Of a stretch of DNA of 64,000 nt, positions 1-9,572 are shown piece by piece (the first letter of the stretch is position 1; each line of letters opens with the position of its first letter). The stretch spans positions 62,001 to 126,000 of the forward strand of contig JAZDFQ010000059.1 in the NCBI GenBank assembly GCA_043807765.1, in the 5' to 3' direction. The DNA comes from Stygiobacter sp043807765 (GTDB lineage: Bacteria; Bacteroidota; Ignavibacteria; Ignavibacteriales; Melioribacteraceae). A model generated the notes under the pieces. That model worked only from the letters and a program-made list of their open reading frames with translations, had not been told where the DNA came from and ran no database searches. A program made the translations under genes and the position numbers.

Positions 1-1
1 G

Positions 2-343
2 CTAGGCAGAAAAATGCCGGCTCTTGATGATTCCTTCAAAACTGAGAAGCACAAACTTAGCGGCTGCCAAAGCCAAGTTTGGATAAACGCCAAGCTTGAG
101 GGTGGTAAAATTATTTTTGAAGCTGATAGCGACGCGGCTATTGTAAAGGGGTTGATCTCCCTTCTTGTTGATGTTTACTCAAATCAAACGCCGGATGAGA
201 TTCTAGCTAATCCACCGGAGTTTGTTAAAAATATTGGTATTGATAATCACCTTTCTCCAACACGCAAGAATGGACTTGGCGCAATGATGAAACAAATCCA
301 GATGTATGCAGTAGCTTTCAAAGCGATGGCGGTAAAGCGTTAA
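2..343 (+). CDS. sufE: SufE-family Fe-S assembly protein, 5' end outside the window
   Basis: SufE accepts sulfane sulfur from the cysteine desulfurase SufS and stimulates it for iron-sulfur cluster assembly in the cytoplasm. The visible protein has the family core: GCQSQVW containing the acceptor cysteine, a following helix reading SDAAIVKGLISLL, and the C-terminal LSPTRKNGLGAM segment. The first ATG is at 14, but the frame is open to the window edge and the residues before it (LGRK) fit the usual SufE sequence ahead of the PxLD motif. The true start therefore lies upstream, and the gene is cut by the window rather than truncated in the genome. Its partner sufS is not visible here. Confidence 0.88.
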   Translation, partial: LGRKMPALDDSFKTEKHKLSGCQSQVWINAKLEGGKIIFEADSDAAIVKGLISLLVDVYSNQTPDEILANPPEFVKNIGIDNHLSPTRKNGLGAMMKQIQMYAVAFKAMAVKR

Positions 344-422
344 TAGGTTATTGTACTTTGTTCCGTTTCGAACAAGATAGTCGAGACTCTAAATAAAACA
401 ATAGATATATTTCACCCAGAGA

Positions 423-2816
423 ATGACAAAACTTTTAAATGGGTGTAATATGATAGCCGCCTCTCTTGGTTCCCTCCCTAAACTGAAGCACGTTCAGATT
501 ATCAACAAATTTTATAGAGACTTGATAGGAACACAAGACTATAAAAAAGTTGCGCAGCTTGCTGTAAATGCTCTAATGAAGTACAGCAATTCTCCTTCGG
601 TTGCAATATTTCAGTATTTACCGGATAATAAAGAATTGCTTTTGATCGCCTCCAAGGGTTTTAGAAACCGCGTTAAAAAAGCCAGCCGTGCTTTTCCGGT
701 AGACGATAGCTTTACCGGTATTGCTGTAAAATCAAAAAAAATTCTTTTCTTAAAAAATATTACCGCAGATAAAAGAGTCAATCCGGCAGCAAAAAAAGCT
801 TTAACAAAAGATGGGTTTAAAGCTGTTATTTCGATACCACTTCTTTACAACAACAACGTTATTGGCACCGCTAATTTGATATTTCACGATGATTCCTATA
901 TTAACGATGTAGATAGAGTAACATTAACTACGATTGGAAAAACAGTTGCGTTGGCTATGGCCAACGCCAACAATGTTAATAAAATAACTCGGGAGATAGT
1001 AAAACGTACCGCCGCAGAAGAAAAGCTTAACGCCAGTCAGAATAAATACAGAACACTAGTTGAAAACATAAATGACCTGGTGGTAAAATTTGATACTACA
1101 GGAACACTTCTTTATGCTAGCCCAAATTACCGTGAAATCTTTAATGTAAAGCACAAAGATATTATCGGAAAAAAGTTTCTTCCTCAAATTCATTCGGATG
1201 ATTTACCAAGAGTAAAAGTAGTTCTAAAAAAAGCATTAAAAGCCCCCTACGTTCTTGAACATGAAGAAAGAATGCTAACAAAATTTGGGTGGAGATGGAT
1301 TCAATGGTCTAATAAAGGGGTGAATAACAACTCCTCAAAAATTCAAGAAATAATTGCCATTGGTCGGGATATCACAGAAAAAAAAGAAACTGAACTTGAA
1401 CTTATTAAAAGTCAGAATAACATTAAGTCCATCTTAGAAGCAATTCCCGATGTTCTATTTCGCTTAAATAAGGAGGGCGTTTACATAGATTACATTGCTC
1501 ACGAAAAAAATCCTCTGCGAATTCCGAAGCACTTAGTTATTAACCGCAACATTTCTGAAACCCTTCCGCCCGAAGTTTACAAAGAAGCCTTAAAGAAAAT
1601 CCGTAGCGTTATTAAAACCGGCATTCCCGATATCTTGGGATACAGCATGAACCATAAGGAATCTTTACGACATTTTGAAGGAAGAATTATTAAAAGCGGA
1701 CAAAATGAAGTATTGGTTATTGTTCGCGACATTACCGACATAAAGAAATATCGAGAAGAAATAAATAAACTTGCTCTTATTGCAAGAGAGACGGACAATG
1801 GTGTGTTAATAACAGATTCGAATCATAAAATTGAGTGGGCCAACGAAGGCTTTACAAGAGTTACCGGATATACGCTTGAGGAAGTAAGAGATAAACGTCC
1901 CGGCGATTTCTTGTTAGGCGAAGAATCTGACCCGGCTTTAGCCAAGCAATTTGAAGAAACATTAATGAGGGGAAAGAACATGCGAGCTGAAATAATTAAT
2001 TATCATAAAAACGGTAATAAATTTTGGGTTGAGCTAAATGCCCAACCCGTGCTTGATAAAAGCGGAAAAGTTAGTCGGTTCATTTATATGCAAAATGTTA
2101 CCACCCAAAGAAAAGAATATGAGTTGAGACTTAAAGAGCAACAAGAACGGTTAAGTGAATTAACAAAGCATCTAATTTCTATGAGAGAATCGGAACGGGC
2201 AGATATCGCTCGCGGCATTCACGATGAGCTTGGACAAATTGTAGCTGCGATTAAAATGAATCTATCTTTTTTAATTAATGGAATAACGGATTCGAACGAT
2301 AATTTTCCACAAACAGATTTACTCGAAGAGCTAAAATCTATGTCTAGAATGATTGATAAATCAGTTATTTCAATAAGAAGAATTATAAAGAACTTACGCC
2401 CGGAAACGTTAGATAAGCTTGGATTAGTTTCGGCAATAAAACAACTACTGGAAGATTTTAAGGGGCTAACCAAGATCAAATACCGGTTCAATAAAAACTT
2501 TGAAGAGCTTAACATAGAGGGAGACAAAGCAATTGCGGCTTACCGAACAGTTCAGGAATCACTTACAAACATTATCAAACATTCCAACGCTACAAAAGTA
2601 ACCGTTGGATTAAAATTCAATAAAGATTTATTGGAACTTCAAATTGCTGACAATGGAAAAGGAATCCGAGAAGAAGATTTACTAAAATCACACTCATTCG
2701 GATTATTAGGAATGAGGCAGCGAATTGAAGGATTAGGTGGTTCATTTAAAATATCGGGCAAAGCCTGGGCGGGTACAAATTTGGCCATAAAACTACATGC
2801 TAAACGTCTCAATTAA
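423..2816 (+). CDS. NarX-type sensor histidine kinase, GAF-PAS-PAS-PAS
   Basis: A 797-residue cytoplasmic sensor kinase. Order: GAF (about 30-185), three PAS domains (about 205-325, 330-440, 448-562), a HisKA_3 dimerisation domain with the phospho-acceptor in GIHDELGQ (His600), and a HATPase_c domain with DNGKG near 730-795. HisKA_3 kinases normally pair with NarL/FixJ-type regulators, and one follows 62 bp downstream. No transmembrane segment is visible, so the stimulus is probably intracellular (redox, gas or small ligand), but the ligand cannot be read from sequence. The start at 423 has a weak ribosome binding site; an ATG at 450 is an alternative. Confident as to class, not as to signal. 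Confidence 0.9.
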   Translation: MTKLLNGCNMIAASLGSLPKLKHVQIINKFYRDLIGTQDYKKVAQLAVNALMKYSNSPSVAIFQYLPDNKELLLIASKGFRNRVKKASRAFPVDDSFTGIAVKSKKILFLKNITADKRVNPAAKKALTKDGFKAVISIPLLYNNNVIGTANLIFHDDSYINDVDRVTLTTIGKTVALAMANANNVNKITREIVKRTAAEEKLNASQNKYRTLVENINDLVVKFDTTGTLLYASPNYREIFNVKHKDIIGKKFLPQIHSDDLPRVKVVLKKALKAPYVLEHEERMLTKFGWRWIQWSNKGVNNNSSKIQEIIAIGRDITEKKETELELIKSQNNIKSILEAIPDVLFRLNKEGVYIDYIAHEKNPLRIPKHLVINRNISETLPPEVYKEALKKIRSVIKTGIPDILGYSMNHKESLRHFEGRIIKSGQNEVLVIVRDITDIKKYREEINKLALIARETDNGVLITDSNHKIEWANEGFTRVTGYTLEEVRDKRPGDFLLGEESDPALAKQFEETLMRGKNMRAEIINYHKNGNKFWVELNAQPVLDKSGKVSRFIYMQNVTTQRKEYELRLKEQQERLSELTKHLISMRESERADIARGIHDELGQIVAAIKMNLSFLINGITDSNDNFPQTDLLEELKSMSRMIDKSVISIRRIIKNLRPETLDKLGLVSAIKQLLEDFKGLTKIKYRFNKNFEELNIEGDKAIAAYRTVQESLTNIIKHSNATKVTVGLKFNKDLLELQIADNGKGIREEDLLKSHSFGLLGMRQRIEGLGGSFKISGKAWAGTNLAIKLHAKRLN

Positions 2817-2878
2817 CGTATTTGCAAAAGTTTTGATTTTGCTATCTTTAGTTGAAATTATTTTTGGGTTGATATGAA

Positions 2879-3511
2879 ATGAGAAAAATTAAAATAATAA
2901 TTGTTGATGACCATATTCTAATTAGACAAGGCTTAAGAAAAGTGGTCGAGTCGAATCCATTTTACGAAATAGTTGCCGAAACAGGAGAGGGATTTGATGT
3001 TATTGATTTGGTAAGAAAAAACGATGCTGATCTTTTAATTTTAGATATAAATCTACCCAACAAAAATGGACTGGATATAATTAAAGATATTAAAGCCGCG
3101 GGAATCAAAATTAAAGTGCTTGTTTTAAGCATGCACCCCGAAGAAAAATTTGCCATGCGCTGTATTAAGGCCGGCGCTTCGGGCTACATCAACAAAGAAA
3201 AGGCTGCCGATGAACTTCTTACTGCAATTGATAGAGTTTCTCACGGCGGAAGATACATTAGCGAGAGACTTGCAGAAGATATTGTGTTTGGAATGGCAGA
3301 AAATAAAAACTCAATACAAAATCTTTCAGATAGAGAAATAGAAGTTCTCCAGAAAATTGCATCGGGGACTTCTCAATCCAAAATTGCGGAAGAACTAAAT
3401 ATTAGTCCGAGCACCGTTAACACTTACCGAGCGCGCATACTGGAAAAGCTAAATATAAAAACAAATGCAGATCTAATTAAATTTGCAATTGATAATGGAT
3501 TGACACAATAA
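2879..3511 (+). CDS. NarL/FixJ-family response regulator
   Basis: A 210-residue two-domain regulator. The receiver (1-120) has the acidic pair D10-D11, phospho-acceptor D56 in LLILDINLP and the conserved Lys in the GYINKE segment. The C-terminal LuxR-type helix-turn-helix starts at LSDREIEVLQKIASG and ends with STVNTYRARILEKL. It lies directly after the HisKA_3 kinase and is its probable partner. The gene is separated from the next receiver gene by about 126 bp containing a small inverted repeat, TGTAGT-N6-ACTACA, at 3530-3547. Confidence 0.92.
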   Translation: MRKIKIIIVDDHILIRQGLRKVVESNPFYEIVAETGEGFDVIDLVRKNDADLLILDINLPNKNGLDIIKDIKAAGIKIKVLVLSMHPEEKFAMRCIKAGASGYINKEKAADELLTAIDRVSHGGRYISERLAEDIVFGMAENKNSIQNLSDREIEVLQKIASGTSQSKIAEELNISPSTVNTYRARILEKLNIKTNADLIKFAIDNGLTQ

Positions 3512-3637
3512 ATTAAACACCTTCCGAATTGTAGTATTATCACTACATGATTTGTATCATTCAGCCTACAAGCGATCACCACCAAACACCATATTTTTAT
3601 GTTCGATGGAGTAAAATTTTTTAATCAGGATAACTGT

Positions 3638-4003
3638 ATGAATATTCTTATTGTTGAAGACAATCCGGAATTACGCAAAACAATTAAAAAACTCGTTGTT
3701 AATTCCGGTTTTGATTCAACTATTTATGAAGCGGACGATTCTTCTAGTGCACTTGCTTTGTTGTGTGAGACAAAGCCAAGTATTACAATACTTGATCTTA
3801 ATCTAAATGGTGAAAATGGAATGGACTTAATTCCAGAGATAAAAAATATATATGGATCGCGGGTAATTGTATTAACTAACGAATCCTCTCCGGCCATTCG
3901 AAAGAAATGCTTAAAAATTGGAGCCGACTTCTTTTTAGATAAATCAATGGAATTTGATAAAGTGCGTTCCTCAATTAAAAGCTTATTACCTTCCGAAAAC
4001 TAA
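3638..4003 (+). CDS. Stand-alone CheY-like receiver
   Basis: A single receiver domain with no output domain, about 121 residues. Acidic residues E7/D8, phospho-acceptor D53 in ITILDLNLNGENG, the switch Thr in VIVLTNES and the conserved Lys in FFLDKSME are present. The frame is open back to an ATG at 3599, but the ATG at 3638 has an AGGA ribosome binding site at suitable spacing and begins directly with the MNILIVEDN strand, so it is the chosen start. Sandwiched between two histidine kinase genes, it could be a phosphorelay intermediate or sink between them; this is inference. Confidence 0.85.
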   Translation: MNILIVEDNPELRKTIKKLVVNSGFDSTIYEADDSSSALALLCETKPSITILDLNLNGENGMDLIPEIKNIYGSRVIVLTNESSPAIRKKCLKIGADFFLDKSMEFDKVRSSIKSLLPSEN

Positions 4004-4119
4004 TTGTAGTAATAACCCCACACAGTTACGTTTAATTGTTACAAAAATTTCATTAATTCCACGATATTTTACATCGAGACCATACATTAATTTTTCTGTG
4101 TAATTTTCAAAGGGCAAAA

Positions 4120-5691
4120 ATGTTACAAAAGATTCTTTCAAACAGAATCAACCGACTTTCTTCGTTTTTTTTATTCAAGAAAACAACTTCAACCAACGGA
4201 ATAAATAACCATACTAACAATGGTTTTAATGAATTCGCAGAATCATTCCCGCTTGCTACATTTGAAACAAATTTATGTGGTAACATTACCAATGCTAATT
4301 CTAAAGTTCGCGAGCTGTTTTCTTATGATTTATCCGAGTGTCTTAACGGAAAACATCTTTTGGATCTAGTAGTTCAGGAATTCAAGGTCGACTTGTATCT
4401 CTATTTCGACGAGGTTAAGAAAAACACATGTCGTGGATTTAGAAACTTCTTGTGTTTGAGCAATAACGGAATGACATTTTCTGCTTTAATCCACTTAAAA
4501 CCGGTAGTTAAAAATAGCACCCTGATAGGAGTACGAGGAGTGATTCAAGAACTTAAACACCATCATGCTTCAATAAATTTTTTGAAAAACAACGAACAAC
4601 CTATTCATAATATTATAAAATATTCAACCGATGCCATCTTCCTTTCAATGGGAAATAAGATTACAATAATTAATAAAAAATTCGAAGGGCTTTTCGGTAT
4701 AACACAAAAAGATATAACAGGGCACAATGTAAGTTTTACAAATTTTGTTAAGCCTTCTTCCCAAAGCTCTTTTCTGGATTCTATTGAAAGTTTGAAAAAT
4801 GGTTCCGTACAAAATTGCGTTCTTCAATTTAAAGCTATCGCCCAAAACAAAGAGGAAGTTGAACTTGAAGGTATTTTCTCCCGAATACAGCTAAGTAATG
4901 GGGCGGCAATTCAGGGCATATTAAAGGATTACTCGAAAGAAAAAAAAGCAAACGAGGTAGAACGTAGTTTAATTGAGGCAATTAAAAAAGCTGAGTCCGC
5001 TGAAAAGTTAAAGTCCGATTTTCTTGCGCAAATTTCTCACGAAATTAGAACTCCAGTACACACTATATTGGGATTTACTAGTTTGCTGGAAGAAGAACTA
5101 GCCGGAAAAATCCCTCAAGATCTTAAAATGGCTTTTGGATTTATTAACCGGGCAAGCAACCGACTGGTAAGAACTATTGATTTAATTTTGCTAATGTCAG
5201 AATTACAATCCGGAACATATGAGTCTGTTCCAAAACCTTTTGATCTTTACACTGATGTAATAGAAAATTTGTTTTCTCAATTTATATCTCAAGCACGCGA
5301 AAAAGGATTGGATTTTTCTGTTAGAAATAATTGTTATCGCTCAATAATTAAAGCGGATTACAACGGAGTTAAGGGTTTATTCTCTCACATTTTTGAAAAC
5401 GCCGTTAAATACACAGAGTATGGTGGAGTGTATGTAGAAATGTTTTCAACTAATGATACACATGTTACCGTTTTAGTTAAAGACACCGGTGTTGGAATTA
5501 CCGAAAAGTACCTTAAAACCATGTTCAAACCATTTTCGCAAGAGGATTCCGGTCACGCAAGAAAGTATGACGGTAACGGACTTGGACTTGCCGTTGTAAA
5601 CAAGCTTGCGGAGATAAATAATGCAACCATCGAAGTATTTAGCAAAAAAGGTATTGGAACCGAATTCAAAATAAATTTTCGGTTGAATTAG
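4120..5691 (+). CDS. PAS-PAS sensor histidine kinase
   Basis: A 523-residue kinase without membrane helices. Two PAS-like domains (about 35-150 and 165-280) precede a classical HisKA domain with SHEIRTP (His307) and a HATPase_c domain with N-box ENAVKY, G1 box DTGVGI and G2 box GNGLGLA. This class differs from the HisKA_3 kinase upstream, so it probably phosphorylates a different receiver; the single-domain receiver just before it is the obvious candidate. The ATG follows an AAAGGGC segment. A Rho-independent terminator follows at 5743-5768, so the signalling cluster ends here. Confidence 0.9.
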   Translation: MLQKILSNRINRLSSFFLFKKTTSTNGINNHTNNGFNEFAESFPLATFETNLCGNITNANSKVRELFSYDLSECLNGKHLLDLVVQEFKVDLYLYFDEVKKNTCRGFRNFLCLSNNGMTFSALIHLKPVVKNSTLIGVRGVIQELKHHHASINFLKNNEQPIHNIIKYSTDAIFLSMGNKITIINKKFEGLFGITQKDITGHNVSFTNFVKPSSQSSFLDSIESLKNGSVQNCVLQFKAIAQNKEEVELEGIFSRIQLSNGAAIQGILKDYSKEKKANEVERSLIEAIKKAESAEKLKSDFLAQISHEIRTPVHTILGFTSLLEEELAGKIPQDLKMAFGFINRASNRLVRTIDLILLMSELQSGTYESVPKPFDLYTDVIENLFSQFISQAREKGLDFSVRNNCYRSIIKADYNGVKGLFSHIFENAVKYTEYGGVYVEMFSTNDTHVTVLVKDTGVGITEKYLKTMFKPFSQEDSGHARKYDGNGLGLAVVNKLAEINNATIEVFSKKGIGTEFKINFRLN

Positions 5692-5742
5692 AAATCGTTT
5701 ATCACAAAAGAAACCGGCTTTTCATTTGCCGATTCTTAACAT

Positions 5743-5768
5743 TCTCTACATTATTTAGAGACTTTTTT
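5743..5768 (+). terminator. Rho-independent terminator after the PAS kinase
   Basis: TCTCTA (5743-5748) pairs with TAGAGA (5756-5761) over a 7-nt loop and is followed by C and six T. It lies between two convergent genes and has the correct orientation for the + strand kinase. Confidence 0.6.
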
Positions 5769-5775
5769 AAGCAAC

Positions 5776-7752
5776 TTACAAATCCATCCTTATCGGCAAA
5801 ATCATATTAGGTACACCTTTCCAATGTAAAATACGTTGGATTGCAAAGGCTGTTTCGTTGTGTAAAAATTTATGGTACCACTTCTCCATTCTGAAAGCAA
5901 GCTTTCCGCTGAACACCATTGAGCGGCGAAATTCCTTGTTCACGTTAACACATAGTTCAGAGCCCGCTTTTACTACATCGGTTCCAATTTCAATTCTGTA
6001 ATCTGCTTTTAAACCAAGTCTTCTTGCCAGATCAACATATTTTTCCAGTGCTTCTTGTATTGACTTTTTGTGTTTCTCAACTCCCTCCTCCCCCTTAAAT
6101 AAACCTTGATCTATAACGGCAACAGAAACAAAAATAAAATTCTTATAGAAATCGGGGAATTGACGAACTATTGTTAAGAAAGTGTGAACGCCAAATCCGT
6201 TATAGCTATTAACAAGTAAGATCGCAGTCATCTCTTTCGGATTAACCGGCTCGGTATTCGGTTGACCAATAGTAGGAATGTTGGTTAAGAGCTCATCGAA
6301 CTTCTTTTTATCTGCATGAACTCTTAAATAGTGTTTTCTAATAAAGTAACACAACACAATAACTGCTGATGTAATTACAAGAGTTAACCAACCACCTTCT
6401 AAGAATTTTTCAGAAACAGTTACCGCTAAGATAGTTACGCAAAGAATTAATCCCGTTAGATGAACACTTAAATGTTTTTTCCAAAATTTTTCTTTTTTTC
6501 TATGCTTAATAAAGAGCCTAGACATTCCAAATTCTGAAATGGAAAACGTTAAGAAAACATTTATAGAATACATTATTACCAGAGCAGAAATTGAACCGTT
6601 AGTATAAATAAGTAGTGCCAAAGCGGCTGTTCCTACCATAATAACTCCATTCTGCATTGTAAGCCGTTCTGAAAATGCAGCAAATCTATGAGGAAGCCAA
6701 GAATCAACAGCCATGTTTGCCATAATTCGGGGCGCATCAATAAATCCAGCTTGGGCTGCAACCAATAACAATGCCCCTTCAGAAAATATTGTAATGACAG
6801 CAAATGCTTGTCCAAAACTCCAAGAACCAAAAAGGCTATCTGCAAGAACCGCATTCAAAGTTTTTCCGTGAGTTGGTGTTATACCAACTACTAAATACAA
6901 TATGGCTAAGCCACCGGCAGTTATAGCTAGAGAAGATGCCATATAAATCATTGTTCGTTTTCCGGTTTGCACTTTTGGGTCTCTCATAATTTGTAGACCA
7001 TTAGAAACCGCTTCTATTCCAGTATATGTTCCACCGCCCAGAGAATATGCTCTTAGCAAAATTAACATGACTCCAAAGAATCCTATTGTAGATAAATCTT
7101 TTTGCAGTCCCGATTGAACTTGATGAACTACGTTGCCCACCTCACCAAAGTGGCTAAAAAATCCATAGCCTAACAAAACAACGTGAGTAATAATAAAAGT
7201 CAAAAAGATTGGCGCCAATCCCATGATCGACTCCTTTACACCCCGCATATTGATTATTATCATGAATAATATTAAAAGAGCAGCAAAAAATATTTTGAAG
7301 TTGTGATATTCCAAAGGCAAATAACTAAACAGAGCATCTGAACATGCTGCAATAGAAACAGTAATTGTTAAAATATAATCAACTATTAAGGCGGCACCGG
7401 AAACCACACCGGCTTTTTCACCTATCATATGTGTAGCAACAATATATCCTCCCCCGCCATGCGGAAAGTGTTCAATAATCCGCGAATAAGCATAAGAAAT
7501 AATAAACACGGTAAGTATAGTTGCTAACGCAATAAATAAGGCTAGGTAAGTATGTTGTCCTAGTGAACGGAATGCTTCTTCCGGTCCGTAAGCTGATGAT
7601 GAAAGTCCGTCAGCGCCTAGACCAACCCAAGCGAGAAACGGAATTAATGCTAGTTTATGAAAAATTTTCGGATCGTTTATGTTTCGGGGCGCACCAAGAA
7701 AGAAATGTTTAACACGTGTTGACGTTGATGGCTGTCCAGACTCTCCAGACAT
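5776..7752 (-). CDS. KimA/KUP-like APC-family potassium or amino-acid permease
   Basis: A 658-residue inner-membrane transporter. About 12 hydrophobic helices fill residues 30-480, with the early motif GADGLSSSAYGPEEAF, the HFPHGGGGYIVA segment and a conserved GIEAVSNGLQIM loop; a soluble C-terminal domain of about 150 residues follows. These features fit the KimA (YdaO) branch of the APC superfamily, whose studied member is a high-affinity proton-coupled potassium importer, although many relatives are annotated as amino-acid permeases. The divergent neighbours are a KdpD-like kinase and KdpE-like regulator, which supports potassium. The ATG has an AGGAG site 8 nt upstream. The substrate assignment is an inference from family and context. 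Confidence 0.8.
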   Translation of the reverse strand: MSGESGQPSTSTRVKHFFLGAPRNINDPKIFHKLALIPFLAWVGLGADGLSSSAYGPEEAFRSLGQHTYLALFIALATILTVFIISYAYSRIIEHFPHGGGGYIVATHMIGEKAGVVSGAALIVDYILTITVSIAACSDALFSYLPLEYHNFKIFFAALLILFMIIINMRGVKESIMGLAPIFLTFIITHVVLLGYGFFSHFGEVGNVVHQVQSGLQKDLSTIGFFGVMLILLRAYSLGGGTYTGIEAVSNGLQIMRDPKVQTGKRTMIYMASSLAITAGGLAILYLVVGITPTHGKTLNAVLADSLFGSWSFGQAFAVITIFSEGALLLVAAQAGFIDAPRIMANMAVDSWLPHRFAAFSERLTMQNGVIMVGTAALALLIYTNGSISALVIMYSINVFLTFSISEFGMSRLFIKHRKKEKFWKKHLSVHLTGLILCVTILAVTVSEKFLEGGWLTLVITSAVIVLCYFIRKHYLRVHADKKKFDELLTNIPTIGQPNTEPVNPKEMTAILLVNSYNGFGVHTFLTIVRQFPDFYKNFIFVSVAVIDQGLFKGEEGVEKHKKSIQEALEKYVDLARRLGLKADYRIEIGTDVVKAGSELCVNVNKEFRRSMVFSGKLAFRMEKWYHKFLHNETAFAIQRILHWKGVPNMILPIRMDL

Positions 7753-7826
7753 ATTATTACTCCTAATTGAAATTGCGGGTGCTAAAATGCGTAGAGAGTT
7801 TTGAATAACAATAGAAAGCTGTAAAT

Positions 7827-7926
7827 CTTTATTCTTTCTTTATAATTCAATGTTCTATTTTATAAAATCTTTATATGCCGGCGTGGTCTTTATACTAACT
7901 TTATATTAGGGCTACTTATCTTTACA
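7827..7926. promoter_or_regulatory. Tandem CTTTATA repeats, candidate KdpE-type operator
   Basis: The 242-bp divergent gap holds CTTTATT at 7827, CTTTATA at 7838, 7869, 7888 and 7899, and CTTTACA at 7920. Two pairs (7827/7838 and 7888/7899) are spaced exactly 11 bp, one helical turn, as expected for tandem half-sites of OmpR-family dimers. The known E. coli KdpE site also has TTTATA and TTTACA half-sites 11 bp apart. The position between a potassium-type permease and the kdpDE-like pair suggests autoregulation and control of the permease. Confidence 0.5.
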
Positions 7927-7994
7927 GTGCATTTATGAATTCTTAGGTAGTTTTGTTCAGTTACTTGTAAGATAGAAAATTTAAAGGCAGTAAA

Positions 7995-9566
7995 ATGAAT
8001 TCGAGTGATTTGACAAGCAAAAGAGTGGACGATGTTTATCCAAACAAAAATGTTTTTGTAAGGATTACAGAGCTTGGAAGGAAATTCTTTAATTCATCTT
8101 TTGGCAAATATTTTGGCGCGGCTGCAATTGTTTCTCTTGCCAGCGTTATTCTATTCTATTTGCATTTGCATATAGGATACCAGGCTATTTCACTTCTTTT
8201 TTTGTTTATTATTTCCCTTATGCCTTTAATGAATTTTGGTCCGGGGCCGATTTTTCTAGCAGCAGTTATGAGCGCCTTCATTTGGAACTTCTTTTTCATT
8301 CCTCCTTCTTTCACTTTAAGAATCGGGAAGGTTGAGGACGTATTAATGTTTGTTATGTACTTTATTATTGCATCTGTCTCCGGATTACTAATAACACGAA
8401 TTAGAACTCAACAAGTGCTTATTAATCAACGCGAAAAAAGAACTGCCTCATTATATAATTTGGCAAAAGAACTTTCTTCATCAAAAAGTTCGGATAATAT
8501 TGTAGAGTGTTCAATAAAGCAATTAAAGGAAGTTTTTGGGGCCGAATCCGTTTTTCTTTTTTTTGAAAATGAAAAGAAACTACAGCCCGAAGCACATCCA
8601 TTCAGTACTTTCAAAATTGACCAAGGTGAGTGGAATATCGCTCAGTGGGTTTTTGCAAACTCGGAAAGAGCCGGCAGATTTACGAACACGATGCCAATAA
8701 CACCGGCAATTTATTATCCGCTCAAAACCAAAACACTTAATCTTGGAGTGATCGGATTAGACTTTCCCGAAACAGCTTCTCTAGCGAGCGAATCTGTTTC
8801 TTTGCTCGAAACTTTTCTTTCTCAGATAAGTGTTGCTTTGGAACGCGATTTCTTAAAAGAATCAGCAAAACACACTTTGTTAATAACAGAGTCTCAAAAA
8901 CTTTATAAAACATTATTCGACTCTATCTCCCACGAATTAAAGACCCCGGTTACAACCATAATTGGAGCGGTTAGTTCTCTCAAAGATGAAAAAATAATAA
9001 AGAATCCGTCAGTCCTTTCCAGATTGATTGACGAAACGAATATCGCGGCGGATCGACTTCAGCGGTTAGTTGAAAACTTGCTTGATATAACAAGGCTCGA
9101 AAGTGGAAATATTATTCCGAAGAAAGAATGGCACTCAGTTTCCGACTTAATTAATTCAGTACTTCTTCGCCTCAAGAATGAATCCGTAGAACATGATATT
9201 AATTTCTTCGTGAATGAAGAAGTGGAGTTAATTCAATTTGATTTTCCTCTGATTGAACAAGCATTAATCAACATCGTACATAATTCGATTGAGTATACTC
9301 AGCCCAATAGTAAAATTGAAATCTTCGCAAAGAAGTTTGCGGATAACATAATGTTATCAATTTCCGATAATGGTCCGGGATTTCCGGCAAATGCAATTAA
9401 GAGCCTGTTTGAAAAATTTTACCGCGTTCCCGGGACTAAGGCAGGAGGAACCGGATTGGGATTATCAATTGCACGTGGATTTATAGAAGCTCACGGCGGT
9501 TCAATAACCGCACAAAACAAAAGCGCCGGCGGTGCAGAATTTATTATTTTGTTACCAATCAAATAA
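7995..9566 (+). CDS. KdpD-like sensor histidine kinase lacking the N-terminal KdpD/Usp domains
   Basis: A 523-residue membrane kinase. It begins with a four-helix DUF4118 membrane block (about 38-145, including the FGPGPIFLAA and FFIPPSFTLRIG segments typical of KdpD), followed by a GAF-like domain (about 155-295), HisKA with SHELKTP (His313), and HATPase_c with DNGPGF and GTGLGLS. E. coli KdpD has about 400 extra N-terminal residues (KdpD and Usp domains) which are absent here. It is 6 bp upstream of a KdpE-like regulator and divergent from the KimA-like permease. Probably senses potassium or turgor-related signals through the membrane/GAF part. The exact signal is not readable. Confidence 0.87.
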   Translation: MNSSDLTSKRVDDVYPNKNVFVRITELGRKFFNSSFGKYFGAAAIVSLASVILFYLHLHIGYQAISLLFLFIISLMPLMNFGPGPIFLAAVMSAFIWNFFFIPPSFTLRIGKVEDVLMFVMYFIIASVSGLLITRIRTQQVLINQREKRTASLYNLAKELSSSKSSDNIVECSIKQLKEVFGAESVFLFFENEKKLQPEAHPFSTFKIDQGEWNIAQWVFANSERAGRFTNTMPITPAIYYPLKTKTLNLGVIGLDFPETASLASESVSLLETFLSQISVALERDFLKESAKHTLLITESQKLYKTLFDSISHELKTPVTTIIGAVSSLKDEKIIKNPSVLSRLIDETNIAADRLQRLVENLLDITRLESGNIIPKKEWHSVSDLINSVLLRLKNESVEHDINFFVNEEVELIQFDFPLIEQALINIVHNSIEYTQPNSKIEIFAKKFADNIMLSISDNGPGFPANAIKSLFEKFYRVPGTKAGGTGLGLSIARGFIEAHGGSITAQNKSAGGAEFIILLPIK

Positions 9567-9572
9567 GATTAT

